Assembly: GCA_034440635.1 (NCBI GenBank)
Contig: JAOTON010002271.1
Coordinates: 248,001-312,000, forward strand
Direction: 5' to 3'
DNA from: Lepas anatifera
Taxonomy: Eukaryota > Arthropoda > Thecostraca > Lepadidae
DNA length: 64,000 nt
A model generated the notes under the pieces. That model was given only the letters and a program-made list of their open reading frames with translations. It had not been told where the DNA came from and made no database searches. Made by a program: the position numbers and the translations under genes. Below, piece by piece: positions 31,886 to 44,639 of the stretch. Numbering within the stretch: the stretch's first letter is position 1; the number at the start of each line of letters is the position of its first letter.

Positions 31886-33469
31886 AGGAGGGGAGACCGT
31901 GTGACCCCGGGGCTGGACGAAGGGAGGGATACTGTGACCCCGAGGCTGGCGTCCCTGCGCAGTATGGATCACCATAATACAAGTGTCAGAGGGTATGGAG
32001 TATCAAGAAATATGCTGCCCACTGAGTCATGGCGGGATCAACGGCACCATCCTTATCGGGAGCCGATTTGGGAGTTCACAGTGCACAGCCTTGGTTTAGT
32101 ATGGACAGTCCTGGCAGAGTAACCCCGTGCCGATTGCACAGGCAGGCATTCAAAGTCGCCGAGGTTGGCGAAGTGCTGTGAGAATCCAGCAACCATAGAG
32201 CAATCGTCGTCCGCCGAGTTGTGACATTCTGTGATCTCTGAGGCTGCGGATGGCTGTCATACTGCGCCACTTCATCTGACCAGCAGTGTGATTTCAAAAC
32301 GGAAATAGCTTTGATTCTAATCAATACGTAATCAAAGTGTTTGCACCGAAGTCTACGGAATCGTCACTTCTACAGAGACACGGAAATCTTTCGGTGAACC
32401 CTGAAAACCTCTTTCCAAATTTTGTTTGTAGAATGTTTTACTTCGAGAGCTCAAAGGTCTTCCAGAAGCCACTTTCAAGTGACTTCATTTCAGTAGACTA
32501 TCTACAGAGTATTTTGACCCCAAACTCATAAAGATATATTGATTAGAGCTCGAGTTGACAATGCTCATCTCAATCATGTGATCTATCTACCTAAGCTGAC
32601 TGCTGTGAGCTCAGAGGACACAGATGCCTATCTATCGCCGTGAGGTAGGATCTCTCCAATAAATTTCGTCAAAATTGGTGATTATCAAGGCACTTTTGTG
32701 CAATTTGGGGGCGAAGGATCCGACTAAAATAAAATCAAACCACTCATGATATGCTTAACATCGTATGAGGATTCGCTGGGCCAGCATAAGCCCCGATGAA
32801 AAATGGTAGCGTTAAACTCGCCATATGTCCTAAAGAATCGCATGGATCCTGACACTCCATACTTTTTCCGCGCTTGCATTCTAGTGCGCAAAACTGCGCA
32901 CTATACAGCCCCTGTTGGTGGTACTGCAGCCTGGTACTACCCCCAGGGGAGCGGCTGGTACTGCACAGTCCCCTGACTGGCGAAACTGCGCAATTTCCAG
33001 TCTCGAAGAGCATAGGCGTAAGAACCGGGGGCAGGGGGTGGTGCCCCCCACCCCCACTTCGAGCCGATTCCGGATCTTTTCCGTAAAAAAATCAAGTGAT
33101 ACGCCGAATCATATTTTACCCCACCAGCGGTGATAACTTTTGCCCTCACATTTTTAAAAATAAGTTCCAGCGCCCATGCCGGAGAGATGACGAGACTGCG
33201 CACCGCCCGGTACACCGCTCCCCCTCCCCTCGGCCGTCGATCCGAGCACTAACACTCCCCGGTTCAGTCCGAGCACAGTAAGGATCCTGCATGGCGGAAA
33301 TGAGCCTCAACCACCGCAAAGACGCCACTGAAGCATGCCACCCCGCCCACCTCTCACACGTAATCGAATGCTTACATTGGCCGAGCTTCCACCCTCAGAT
33401 CAACGAGCTAAACGCGGGGCTGATTCACCCGAGCCCCTGCTAGTCCACGGTACTAGCATCTCTACGCGA
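31886..33469. other. No gene seen
   Basis: Contains a short duplication (tgtgaccccggggctgg.. / tgtgaccccgaggctgg..) at about 31899-31950 and a possible decayed hAT end near 33010-33060 (cataggcgtaagaaccgggg). The rest is unassigned. Confidence 0.4.
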
Positions 33470-34420
33470 ACTGCTGCTGCCCTCTACCTTCAAACCACGC
33501 AGTAGCACAGATGTCCCGGCCCTGCCCTCCACCTCCAACTTAAGCAGTAGCACAATCCTCTCGGTCCCACCCTCCACCTCCAACTCACTCAGTAGCACAG
33601 CCTTCCCGGCCACCTCCAACTCACCCAGCAGCACAGCCTTCCCGGTCACCTCCAACTCACCCAACAGCACAGCCTTCACGGTCACCTCCAACTCACCCAA
33701 CAGCACAGCCTTCACGGTCACCTCCAACTCACTCAGCAGCACAGCCTTCCCGGTCACCTCCAACTCACCCAACAGCACAGCCTTCACGGTCACCTCCAAC
33801 TCACGCAACAGCACAGCCTTCACGGTCACCTCCAACTCACGCAACAGCACAGCCTTCACGGTCACCTCCAACTCACCCAACAGCACAGCCTTCCCGGTCA
33901 CCTCCAACTCACCCAACAGCACAGCCTTCACGGTCACCTCCAACTCACCCAACAGCACAGCCTTCACGGTCACCTCCAACCCACCCAACAGCACAGCCTT
34001 CCCGGTCACCTCCAACTCACCCAACAGCACAGCCTTCACGGTCACCTCCAACTCACCCAACAGCACAGCCTTCACGGTCACCTCCAACTCACCCAACAGC
34101 ACAGCCTACATGGTTACCTTCTCCAACTCACCCAACAGCACAGTGCCTACATGGTTACCTCCAACTCACCCAACAGCACAGCCTTCACAGTCCCACACTC
34201 CACCTCCAACTCACCCAACAACACAGCCTTCCCGGTCCCAACCTCCACCTCCAACTCACCCAACAGCACAGCATTCACGGTTCCACACTCCACCTCAGAC
34301 TCATGCAGTAGCACAGATGTCCCGACCCCACCCTCTTCCTAAGATTCATGCAGCAGCACAGATGGCCCGACCCTACCCTCTACCTAAGACTCGTACAGCA
34401 GCACAGATGTCCCGGTCCTG
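33470..34420 (-). repeat. 36-bp VNTR preserving one reading frame
   Basis: About 26 units of ctccaactcacccaacagca followed by cagccttcacggtcac. From about 33590 to 34107 every unit is 36 bp, so the minus strand stays open as a 12-residue repeat LLGELEVTVKAV, giving a 220-codon ORF (34102-33440). The outer units are more diverged and break the exact length. The ORF has no non-repeat domain and no clear splice or promoter context. It may be a coding VNTR or simply a minisatellite whose unit is a multiple of three. Confidence 0.85.
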
Positions 34421-34859
34421 CTACCTACCACTGACAGCAGAGTTCAGTGTCTATCAACTGGTAAAGAGTTCAGTGTCTATCACTCTTTAATGCATCGCGT
34501 TACTATGTAAGCGAATATTTGACATGGTGAAAATCTCGCCAAAGAGACGCCTCTAATGTGAGTCAGATCAGATTTGTGATGAGTATATGGTTTCTTGCAT
34601 ATACCGTAGGGGGAGGAATGCCCTCATTAGCGACTCAGGCTTAACCATCAAACTTATTCTAGCTTTCTCTTTTGCGCTTCCAGGCCGGTTGCTGTGGCGC
34701 AAGATAACTTTACACAGCTGCGACTCACCTCGAGAGTCGTCCCAAATTAAAGTATAGCTTCTCGGCAAATACCATGGCCTATTACCCGTCACAAGAAGTC
34801 ACAACTGATGGCAATTTGTATTATCTTAGGTCATCAGCCTTCGGGGCCTATTTTAAAGA
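34421..34859. other. Unassigned spacer
   Basis: No gene or repeat seen. Confidence 0.4.
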
Positions 34860-35230
34860 CAGTCCAACTATCTAATTTTGATATTAAGAGGTCAATTTTG
34901 GGCGTCAAATTCTACTTCAAAGGTAAAAATTACCAAGGAATTCCCTACGACCCCCAAATTCTGCCTTAATATCGAACCAAGGGAATGCAATGCACAATTG
35001 GCCAAGCCCACAGAGGTTTCCAAAGGCCAAACAATGCTGGCAAAAAAGTTGGAAAATATCACAAGAGGTGCCCACAGGTCACCCAAGGTCGAGGTCGGGA
35101 GCAACTGAGGTCATGATATGACCTATAACTAGGCTACGTCCGAGGCAACGCATCGCAACACCCAAAACGTCACAAATCTGCCCTGCATACTTCCAGAAAT
35201 GACGTCATAGCTGGGTGAACTGACGAAAGC
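34860..35230. repeat. AGGTCA-containing unassigned repeat-like block
   Basis: Has clustered aggtca/tgacc half-sites (cacaggtcacccaaggtcgaggtcggg, gaggtcatgatatgacct) similar in style to families A and C, but no clear alignment to either. Tentative. Confidence 0.35.
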
Positions 35231-35744
35231 CGGACATAACTTGTTTACAAAAGACACGCAATGGATATCTCATGAACTATACAAGGCGACACGAACTCCA
35301 GCACAGCCGGCTCTGGGGAAACATTGGAAAAGCCTTACGAGGGTTGCAACAACCACCCCCACGGCGAAGGGGATGAGTCTTTCGCACTCCCACTGCTGAG
35401 GCGACACAGCGCCGCCAGCACATACGCTGTTCGAAGAAATGTAGAGGCTCACACTACTTCGCTCAGGTCACACCTATCAGGTGCATACATACACTTGCCC
35501 ATTACGCAGAGTATTGGAGTGGGTGTTCAATCACCGCGATTTCGTAACCAAGTTAGTTTGCAATAACAAATAAAATATTTCCAGAAAAATTGTTCAGTCC
35601 CTAATCAAAGAGTTTTTAGACAAAAAAACGACTCACCTTGAGGTAACGAACTCTTCCAGTGTGTAGGCTATATATTTTGTTTTGCCATACCACGGTACAG
35701 AATTTTCACGATGTATATCGATATGACCTGTCTCTTGGGAAAAG
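35231..35744. other. No gene seen
   Basis: Unassigned sequence between two AGGTCA-rich blocks. Confidence 0.4.
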
Positions 35745-36095
35745 GTGTCCTTACCTCAGTGTATCCTTAACTTTTACCGGTGACCTTCGACCTTGACCTG
35801 CATGTGGGTTCAGCTTGACATATAACCTTTTTATATGACTTTATGACGTCACCACTCGGCCTACAAAGAACTGGTGCGACCGCGCGATTGCGACGGTGCA
35901 AAATAAAGGTCTGACTTTGAAAGTCTATAAGTTACAATATTATTGACCGATTGTCAAGAGTTCTTCACCAATCAACTCAAGGCGCTCATGCATTCTCTCA
36001 AATGCGGTCAAGTAGCGTTTACCGGCAGCGAAAGGTTCTCCGGTCACCTCGGAAAAAGATGAGGGGCACTTAGGACCCTCTCCAGTGCGCGCTTT
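35745..36095 (+). repeat. AGGTCA-rich repeat family A, copy 3 (3' part)
   Basis: Matches 3735-4030 and 4625-4945: tgaccttgacctgcatgtgg, tatgacgtcaccactcggcc, gcgaccgcgcgattgcgacg, ctgactttgaaagtctataa, the tcaagtagcgttt..ccgg block, and the terminal ctctccagtgcgcgct. The left half of the family is missing. Confidence 0.8.
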
Positions 36096-38809
36096 GATGC
36101 CCTGTTGGGCGATAAATGCCCCTCTACATTACGTAATGCCCCAAATCTCCATACGTGCCTTCAACACGACTTTATCCCTCATTCTGCTGATAAGCGTTCT
36201 TTCCACCAACCAGAGGTGCAGAAAAAATGCTGGCTGTCACAAACTCAATGCGACGTATGCCTCCTCTGTCACACAGAGCTGGAAATAATAATTGTATACT
36301 TGAATACTATTTCCAATATGCTGAATGTCCTCTACCTGTCCCTTACTTTTTGCAGCAGAGAAGTTTCTAGCACCAAACCATTACAGCATGAAAGTAGTAA
36401 ACAGAGTTTTCATTTATAGATCATGTTTTTGTTTTTGGAAGGAAAATTTCCAATTATGGGTCATTTTTTCCAGTATTGGGGTCATAACTATTATTGGCAA
36501 CTCTGACCGTAGTTTCCCCCAATGACATGCATTGCCCTTTTTGAAGAAGTTTCCAATTTTGGAAGGAGTGTTTCCAATTATGGTGCTTTTCCACATGATT
36601 AAATGTAGCAATTATCATGAAAATAGTTATTATTGGGAACATACCTATCTATTAATGGGAGCATACATGTACACACCATTGGGAACCCTAACCACAGCTC
36701 CCCCCCACTAAACTTCTATCTCACATATCAACAAAAGGGACAAAAATGTCAATGTCAACATAGTATTTGGATCTACCTAAAATGTGTTGGTAAAGTGGAC
36801 CTAAGGTAGCATTTTTATAAACACATCAAATGCTTAAAATTTGCATCCCACTCACAATCATCACCTGCCTGGTCATTCCTTCTTGCAGTAAAAACTCTGA
36901 GGCAACTAGCCTGCATAGATGTAAAATTATGTCTATTGGCCTAATAGGTACAGAGGTATTGGAATTCACATACCAAAGAAAGATCCAGTGTAGTCAAAAT
37001 CCTGCTTTAACTCCATGCAGTTCAGGTCCTGTGCGTTGCTTACCACCACTGGTAGTAAGCAACACACCCCCAACCAGCGTTTTTCGAAGTCTATTTCTTT
37101 CTGAGATTTGCTGTGATTTTCTGAGATAAGAAGGGGGTCTACTCGGCCCCCTCCAGTGCACCTTAGTGCCAGGCCCCTCTCCAGTGTGGGTGTTAACACT
37201 TTGTGGAGGACTGCATTAGCACACATTTGCTATCTGTACAATATTGATATGATAATTTGATCATGAAAACTCACTTGAATCACTGTTGTTGCCAGCCTGT
37301 TGCTGGCGCCAACTCTCCCAACTTCCTCCAGCTCCAAATCTATCTAACCAATCTAGGGCACAAATAAGCTAAGGGCACAAGCAGGCTAAGGAATGAAAAA
37401 CCAAGCTTGATATGGGAAAGTTCACCAGTCTTACAATAGCCTACATTCATCTTAGATTAGCCATGGGCAGCAATATTTATTCTAGCTAGTTTTAGCCTGC
37501 TCTTATCTCAAATATACCTAATAAATATGCCCTCAAAATAAGTGGCTTCCCGCCTGTTTAAATTTTTGGCAGGCTCCACATCACATAACCATTTCTAACT
37601 TGTTTTGTCGCTGTTGCGCAGTTTAAGTAGAATTGCTGCCCAGCTATGTTTATTTTTTCACTCACTTAGTACTTTAATTAGTAGCTTTTAGGCGTACTTA
37701 ATACTAAATTCGAAGAAATAGGGGCCGCTAAATCGAAGAGACTCAAACTGTAAATATGATTTAACGTGAAAAAATGGACAGAGAAGAACTTGATAAAGTA
37801 TCTGCGTTATCGTTAATGCCTTAAACATGCCCACAATCGTGTATTTCTCAAAAAAAATGACTGTCACATTTCGGGTATCTAGGCGCAAACTTTCTGCAAA
37901 CTACAAACAATCGGCACCATTGGGCTCCATGTTCAAATCTGGCAACTGTGACAGCGGTTTGCGGGTTTTCTGCAGCTGGGGTCCCTCGTTTTAGTAGAAA
38001 CTGAACACAGTACCAATATTGTATCACTAATGGTACGCTGTGCAATTGAAGAACAGAGCTGCTAAGTTAAAATATTTCCTACACGCTTCATTCTCTATTT
38101 CGAAAATATGTGGTTTGATTTTGAGCCATACAGTCAGGATCGTTATTTTATCACAATTATGCACCTCAATTTTCGTAAATGTGTCACAAACTCCGGTAGC
38201 CGAGTTGGCAAGTTTCTGCAACTCTGCAACCAACGTTCGATTGCACCCCTGCACATAATTTGATGTCTCAGATGTATATGTTTGAATGGGTTAATGTTCC
38301 TAAATATTCGCTGATCTGAATGTATGACTTCCCTATTTGAGTAGGCCGGCCGCCGCCCCAGTCGAACAGCCGCCGCCAGTCTTCAGGCTCGGGGGAATGA
38401 GCGCGAAGATGGTGCGCTTAGAAAGAAGTACGCTCCTGACGCTTTGTTTTCTCCTGAATTTGAATGCTGAGTTTTGGGACAGAATAAATATGAAACCAGG
38501 GGTTCTTCACGGGTGACGCGCAAATGATAGCTCAGTTAAAATCGCATTAAGGTCTCATAGTTCCTAAACAGAACAGGAGCAACTGGAAACTGGACATAAC
38601 ACTCAATATATAATATAATTTTATTACATATGTACATATATATACATAGTTATATAAAACATACATATCGAATACCAGATGCCAGGTCGCTGGAGGCGCG
38701 GCTCCGTCTGGTGAGCCATGGTTTGCAGAGTTGTTTATCAAGGGTCTGGACGGAAGAAGAAACGGGGTGGAAATTACGGAGTGGGCTGGAAGAGTACATG
38801 TAGCCAGCA
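36096..38809. other. No gene seen; fragments of repeats
   Basis: At 36440-36590 the phrase tttccaattatgg recurs in a degenerate short array. 37130-37200 has two family A-like termini (cctccagtgcacc, ctctccagtgtgggtgttaa). A short inverted repeat (gttgcttac..gtaagcaac) lies near 37036-37064. No coding region is supported. Confidence 0.4.
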
Positions 38810-38967
38810 CAGTGGCGAATAAAAGGGGGCTTCGGGCTCAAACCCCCCCCAACGTCCGAGTGTCTGTAGTCAATACATGGGCGGAGGCTGATTCGAGGCA
38901 ATGGAGGGAGGCTCCAACTCCTAGCCCCCTCCCCCTCCTCCCCAATGAAGTCCTGGAATTGCCAATG
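38810..38967. mobile_element. hAT-type MITE, 158 bp
   Basis: Ends CAGTGGCGAAT and ATTGCCAATG form imperfect inverted repeats next to C/G runs. Flanking 8-mers AGCCAGCA (38802-38809) and GGCCAGCA (38968-38975) match at 7 of 8 positions. Confidence 0.68.
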
Positions 38968-40005
38968 GGCCAGCATCTCCACTCTTCACTCTGGATGTGG
39001 TAGAACGGACAAATTCCTCCCGAAAATACCACCGTAAAAATACACACAAAAGTAAGAGGCCGGGCCACTTATCGGACACATTTTCAGACGCGGCATGGGT
39101 GGGGAGAAACTTACGTGGGACTAAATGGAATTGATGCTTATGCGTGTTGCCATGATGACCTCTACTGTTGGCCCGGCGCTGGCCGTCGACAGCGTCCGCC
39201 CTGGGTCTGCGGCGCACAAAAACGACACGATACGGAAGGCGTCACTTACGGCGCAGTACCGGACGGCTGCAGTAACGAGCTGCTTCCGACGATCTGTGGC
39301 GCACTTCTGATCAGCACAGGCGGACATCGCTGATGAGTCAGCCCTGAATTACCGGCTCGTTGGCCAAGTTTGATTTCAAAGTTATGGTAAATCAGAGCCA
39401 ACTCTATACTAATTTTGTTTGCTTAATGACGGATCCATTACGGAGGTTATACAACGCAGTGAATGCTCGAGCTGAGCAGGCCACCAAATCCTCTCTCTGA
39501 GTGGGTTAGACCTTCAGAGCATCTATAAGGTCAAAATATGAAGCCACGATTCAAAATTCAGTCGACTCATCTACCAAATCATCCAATATTCTTCACAATC
39601 CTGTGTAATTCTCCCCTCTCATAATATCCATCGAACACTGCCTGACACGCCATTAACGCGGGGTTCTATGCTCTTGCCAGGTGTGCGCGGCAATCATCCG
39701 TGTCTACAGCAGCTTGTATTGACCCAGGGACGGCATTAGGCATGCAAGGAAGGAAGCGGCTCGTTCAGCCACGCGCCAAAAGGACACCACGTCACCACAC
39801 TCAGCGGCTAGGCAGGTAGGACGCAGGGCTCGTCATTGTCACGGGGTAGGGAATAGCCCCACCCGACCCAGCCGTTACCGACACTAGCCTTTGGGTGTGA
39901 CACTAGGCAAATACATGTGCCTGCGTTCGACATCTACATATTCAATATGTTTGTTTTCTCAAATAACGTCATATTTTTCTATCGGGTATTATTAATATAG
40001 ACATG
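38968..40005. other. No gene seen
   Basis: Unassigned. Small overlapping frames at 39120-39330 on both strands have no recognisable domains. Confidence 0.4.
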
Positions 40006-40306
40006 GGCGTCGCCACGGAATAATGAAGGTTTCAACGGGACAAAACACTCCAGACTGGCGATAACCGGGGAAGGAGGGAAGGTGGGAGGTACAGTTTGAC
40101 CGCATGGGCTGTGTTTTGAAAACGCTGCCGAAACGCTTCACAAACAAAACAATTTGGAACATTTACGCAGGTCCGCAGAGGTAAGGGAAGTAAATGCAAA
40201 AGAACCTTAGCAAAGTCCCATAATTTTTTATGGTACAGCCACCTCCCTGCTTCCCAGGAAGGTGAGAGGCATCCCCGTCCCTCACTTTCGACGGCTCATC
40301 GCCATC
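40006..40306. mobile_element. Decayed hAT-type MITE, relative of 22181-22375
   Basis: The left end catgggcgtcgccacggaat is close to the left end of the 22181 MITE (caggggcgccgccacggaat), and the right part (aggcatccccgtccctcact, then tttcgacgg) resembles its right part. The outer right end and target duplication are not clear. Confidence 0.5.
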
Positions 40307-40313
40307 CATTTCT

Positions 40314-40800
40314 ACTGAGCTCAAAATTAGACGCGTCAGGCAGGGTGTAAGTCAGACGGGCCTACTGAGCTCAGGACCGGACGCGTAAGGCAGGGGCTGT
40401 GTCAGACGGGCCTTCTGAGCTCAAGGACCGGACGCGTCAAGCAGGGTCTGTGTCAGACGGGCCTACTGAGCCCAGGACCGGACGCGTCAGGCAGGTCTGT
40501 GTCACACGGGCCTACTGAGCCCAGGACAGGACGCGTCAGGCATGTCTGTGTCAGACGGGCCTTCTGAGCTCAGGACAGGACGCGTCACGGTCTGTGTCAC
40601 TCGGGCCTACTGAGCTCAGGACCGGACGCTTCAAGCTAGGGTCTGTGTCAGACGGGCCTACTGAGCCCAGGACCGGACGCGTCAGGCAGGGTCTGTGTCA
40701 GACGGGCCTTCTGAGCTCAGGACAGGACGCGTCACGGTCTGTGTCACACGGGCCTACTGAGCTCAGGACCGGACGTGTCACGGTCTACCTCAGTTCAACT
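40314..40800. repeat. Minisatellite, about 50-bp unit, ten copies
   Basis: Unit gggcctactgagctcaggac followed by cggacgcgtcaggcagggtc and tgtgtcagac. Starts fall near 40314, 40364, 40413, 40463, 40512, 40561, 40605, 40657, 40707 and 40752. Shorter 45-bp variants lacking aggcagg recur, and cttctgagctcag variants are interspersed with ctactgagcc, hinting at a multi-unit period. Confidence 0.88.
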
Positions 40801-40826
40801 GAGTGCCGATGGAAGCAGGGGCGTCG

Positions 40827-41327
40827 CTACATACCTCTATGGGATGGAAGGACTCGGACTTGATGATGGCCCCGGGGGGAGGAGGTTAGGAGGTGCAACC
40901 TATCTGATTGGCTTCCTTGGTGACAGCTTCTTAGCCACTTCAACGACACTAAAGTTGGGGCCATGCGCACTGATATGCGGTGAAAATGCAAAACACCTAG
41001 GTCCAGTCCCGCAATTTTAGGAGACGCAATATCGCCTCCCTTGGATAATGTTCCTCCTCCCCAGCTTTCCAACGAGGCCTGTAACGCTGAATTGCTCAGT
41101 TTTTCCTCCACAAAGTAAATAAGCTGGATGCCATGACGTCCCGCAAAACCGACTGGCCCAGCCCCTCTGCGGGTCCGCAGGACAGTTAGAGCAGAGACAT
41201 CAGAGACGTCAGCTGTGTGCAGCTCTGACGCTTTGACCGCCGGGTCAACCGCCGGAGACCAGCTGACAGGGACCACGTTGGTCCTCGCTGTTAGGTCGGT
41301 GGCCCTGTCCGGGATAGAGGGAGCCAT
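40827..41327 (-). other. Open frame with weak HYR-like segment, uncertain
   Basis: A 166-codon minus-strand frame. The segment VVPVSWSPAVD, and later GPVGFAGRHGIQLIYF, loosely resembles extracellular beta-sandwich (HYR-type) repeats, in which a VxWxxPxxxD segment precedes a PxxFxxGxxxIxY segment. The ORF overlaps the edge of the neighbouring minisatellite, and no splice sites were confirmed. It could be a stray frame. Confidence 0.15.
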
Positions 41328-41574
41328 CGATCGGCGGCCGTGGCGGCAGCGTTTGACACACCAAGGTCAGCGCGCGGAGACTGCGCGTTCTGCCACAACA
41401 GCAGACACAGTGTCACAGTTGCACCATAGTAGCCGCCAGGGCTGGCTCTGGGCACTGTGTATCAGGGCCACCAAGGGGCCGTACAGGAGGTATAGGTCCG
41501 CATGCGGATTCAACGCACACAGACGCGAGGGGAGACTGCTTTGAGACAAGACTGGATTCATGACATTTATCCTG

Positions 41575-42625
41575 CCCCGGTGGCGGGTACGAGCCACCTT
41601 CGCCCTGGTGGGGGGTTAAAAGACCCCCCACGATCTCAAAACTGAGAGCTAAAAAGCGCAAAACGGCAATCAGCTCTTCAAAATGATATCGAAATACTTG
41701 GTCATTTTTTGTGGTAATATCAGGTAGAGGTAAATAGGTCAAATCGCTAATATGAGGTGTACTAAGAAACCTCCTATATGTCGACACTATGATAGCTAGA
41801 AACATTTTTCTAACACCATTCAAGCTCTTGAGATGCGCTTTCATTACAGTGGCATTATTTTGTGTGGTAAGCCTGAAGCTAGGTCACTAATATTGGGCAT
41901 ATTCTGGGAATGTCCATAGCCACCCATGCATAATGGCGTTTACTTTTCGCTAATAGCTTCCAACCAAACAAGATACAGCCATAGTTTATGACCATTGCAA
42001 TCCTCTCGTCAATACGAATCGAATGATATATGATATTCTATGCCGGTCAATTTAAGATTTGACCTGACCCGTAACAGTCTGACCAACTTGACCTGGTATA
42101 GTCATGATGTATATCATTTGACTTCCGTGACTGTAAAACACTTTGACAAATAAAGCTCATCTTGTTTATTCAACTTTATGGGAAACAAAAATGCTTATTT
42201 GACCTAGTGACCTTTTAAAGGTGTAAAATTTTGTATCGCTTCAGAATGGCTAGCAGTGCAACCGATGTTTAAGTTGATTCCATCCATACTTACTAGAAAG
42301 CTCATTTCGTGATTTTCCCCATGCATTGTCAATGAGGTCATGTCTGCACATGACCTTAGGTCCCATATAAAATCCCGGAACAAATGTTGTGCTCCTTGGG
42401 CCCAAGATGTGGTTGAGTTTCAACTGATCGATTAACCCTTTTTAGTTATGCGTCCTAAGTATTTTTGAGGTGAGTCACTTCACCTGACCTGGTGACCTGA
42501 CCTGATATGACCTTGCCAAATTTTCAGGAAAGATGTAAAATGATGAAGGAACAGCTAACCAGTTCGCTGCGCGCCGCCTTTTTGTCACTCAAAAACCGAG
42601 GGTCTAAAACCCCACCGGCAAGGTT
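41575..42625 (+). repeat. Dispersed repeat family C, copy 2
   Basis: About 1.05 kb. The left end cctgccccggtggcgggtac and the reverse complement of the right end ccttgccggtggggttttag suggest terminal inverted repeats. The interior has many tgacctgacc motifs (42059-42110, 42485-42525). It aligns with 12150-12835 at low identity. No ORF of note, so a non-autonomous element is likely. Confidence 0.55.
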
Positions 42626-44000
42626 AAGCAAATTTAATGTGGTTCATTGTTTGAATTAACAGTAAAACTTATACTTAACCAAAATCCTGCATAAACTTAT
42701 ACACGAAACTTAAATTAAAACATTAAAATGAATAGGGTTCATCGCAAACGTCAGCTACAAGTCACGTCACTGATAAGTAGCTAATCGACACGGGCTGTTG
42801 AAGTGGCCGCACGTTTTAACACCCGCCTCAGGAGTTCAATTTGACAGACTTCCTCAATTCAGAAGACTGAATTATCTGAATTTTATGAATTATGGATGTC
42901 AGTGAATGAAGGTCGGAGTTAAGTTCCTTTGATGCCAGTTTTGTGTGACACAATAACAGGGGTCTTCAAGGTTACGCATGATGAAAAATGACGGCAATAA
43001 CGGGAGTAAGCTGATGTGTATCACCCCGGATCTCAGACGTGCTGTTTAGAGGAGGCATATACCAACGACCAAAGCCATGCCCCCACGGCCTTCCTATACT
43101 TCCTATCCAAATTGTATTGACAGCCAGTGCAGCTTTAACACCTAAGCAATAACAACAACCACATGATATAAGTGAGAGTAAATGGTGGTTCAAACTAAAA
43201 GACACGAGCAATTTGCTGAGAGCGACATAACGCTATCAAAATTTACAATTGCATATATGTCTATTCTTATTATATAAGCCTATTAACCTTCAGTGATATT
43301 CTCTCAACGATTTAAATACAGACAAAAGAACTTTCAGACGCAAAGCATATCACAGTAGAACAAGGAGACAGAGCAAGTTAAAGATAGGGGGCAATTGGAG
43401 ATGGGGTGCCGCAGCATCGGAGCCATTTTCCCCCGCAAGCAATCAGCGGTAGGTGTCGGGAAAGCAATGTCAAAATACTGGCTCTGGGACAATGTTTGAC
43501 CTAGTCCGTCCCAAACATCAAAACAAACAAAAAGCTGCGAAAGCAGTCTCGTTTGAAACAAAAACATTCGGAGATACCTCCAGTTAACTCCAACGATAAG
43601 GTCCCATCATGAGCAGAGCTATGGCACCGGCAGGTGATGGTGAGGTGGATGCCCGCAATGGTAGGTTCCAGATAGCAGCGGCGTCACTATCGCGGCAGAT
43701 TAGCGGTGCCGCATACAGACGCCGCCCACGCGACACGGCGCCCCCTCCCCCTGCACAGCAGGGTCCCCGCAGGGAACGCTGGTGCCCCATCGGGAAATAG
43801 CGCCCCCCCCAACTCACACACACACAGGCACACACAGGCACGCACGCAGCAGTGCCATTGCGGTGTATAAGCCTATATTAAAGAGTGTATAACTATTATA
43901 TATATGAGTGCATCATTGCCGTATAAAAGTGTACATTATGTTGGCGGTAACGCTGCGCAACAGCCACTGATGAGAGGTCAGCGCGTTCTTGAAGAAACAC
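42626..44000. other. No gene seen
   Basis: Unassigned. A short CACACA/GGCACA run lies near 43815-43845. No domain found in the short frames. Confidence 0.4.
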
Positions 44001-44192
44001 CACTAGCGGATCCAAGGGGGTCCCAAGTGCCGTGTCCAAAACCAAAGCATAAAATAGTACATTGTGTCCCCCAAAGGACCAAATTTTGGTCATTGTTCTT
44101 AAAAATACTGTGTTTGTGCGATTTTTATTGATTTAGCTCCCCGAAAACGTTGGTTTGGCCCCCTCCAAAAGTTGCTCCTGGATCCGCCAATG
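44001..44192. mobile_element. hAT-type MITE, 192 bp
   Basis: The left end CACTAGCGGATCCA mirrors the right end TGGATCCGCCAATG. Flanking 8-mers AGAAACAC (43993-44000) and AGAAGCAC (44193-44200) match at 7 of 8. No ORF. Confidence 0.75.
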
Positions 44193-44639
44193 AGAAGCAC
44201 TCACCATTGGAGCGGAGCTCTGATCTCCCTCCCCTCACGACACGCTGATACCCGGAAACAAAGAAGGGGGGGGTCGCAGCCGCTGACGCCTGCCTTCACC
44301 GAACGGGCGCCGGAGCCTGGCCGACCTTTCTTTCTCCGATGTAGTATCGGTCACGTCTAGCTGGTGCCATGCCGTAAAAATATGAAATTAGTGTCCACCT
44401 TATCATTTCGAGTTCAATCAGTACCTCTAGTCCACAGTTTGCAAAATAAGTTTCCATCCTGATTTTCCCCACCTCCTTTCCGCTTTTCAAATAGCTATTT
44501 CAGGTTATTTTCGCACTGGGCTGGGACAGGCACGTAGTGGTCCGCATTGTCACAGCCGTGTTAAGTACCTTGTAATTGGTGCGTCCAATTAGATGTGGAT
44601 TTGTTGCCATGTTACCATGGTAACCAATTCTGGCAGAAT
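44193..44639. other. Unassigned; possible SINE-tail trace
   Basis: ttgtaattggtgcgtccaat at about 44570-44590 recalls the SINE tail but is too short to call. Confidence 0.3.
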
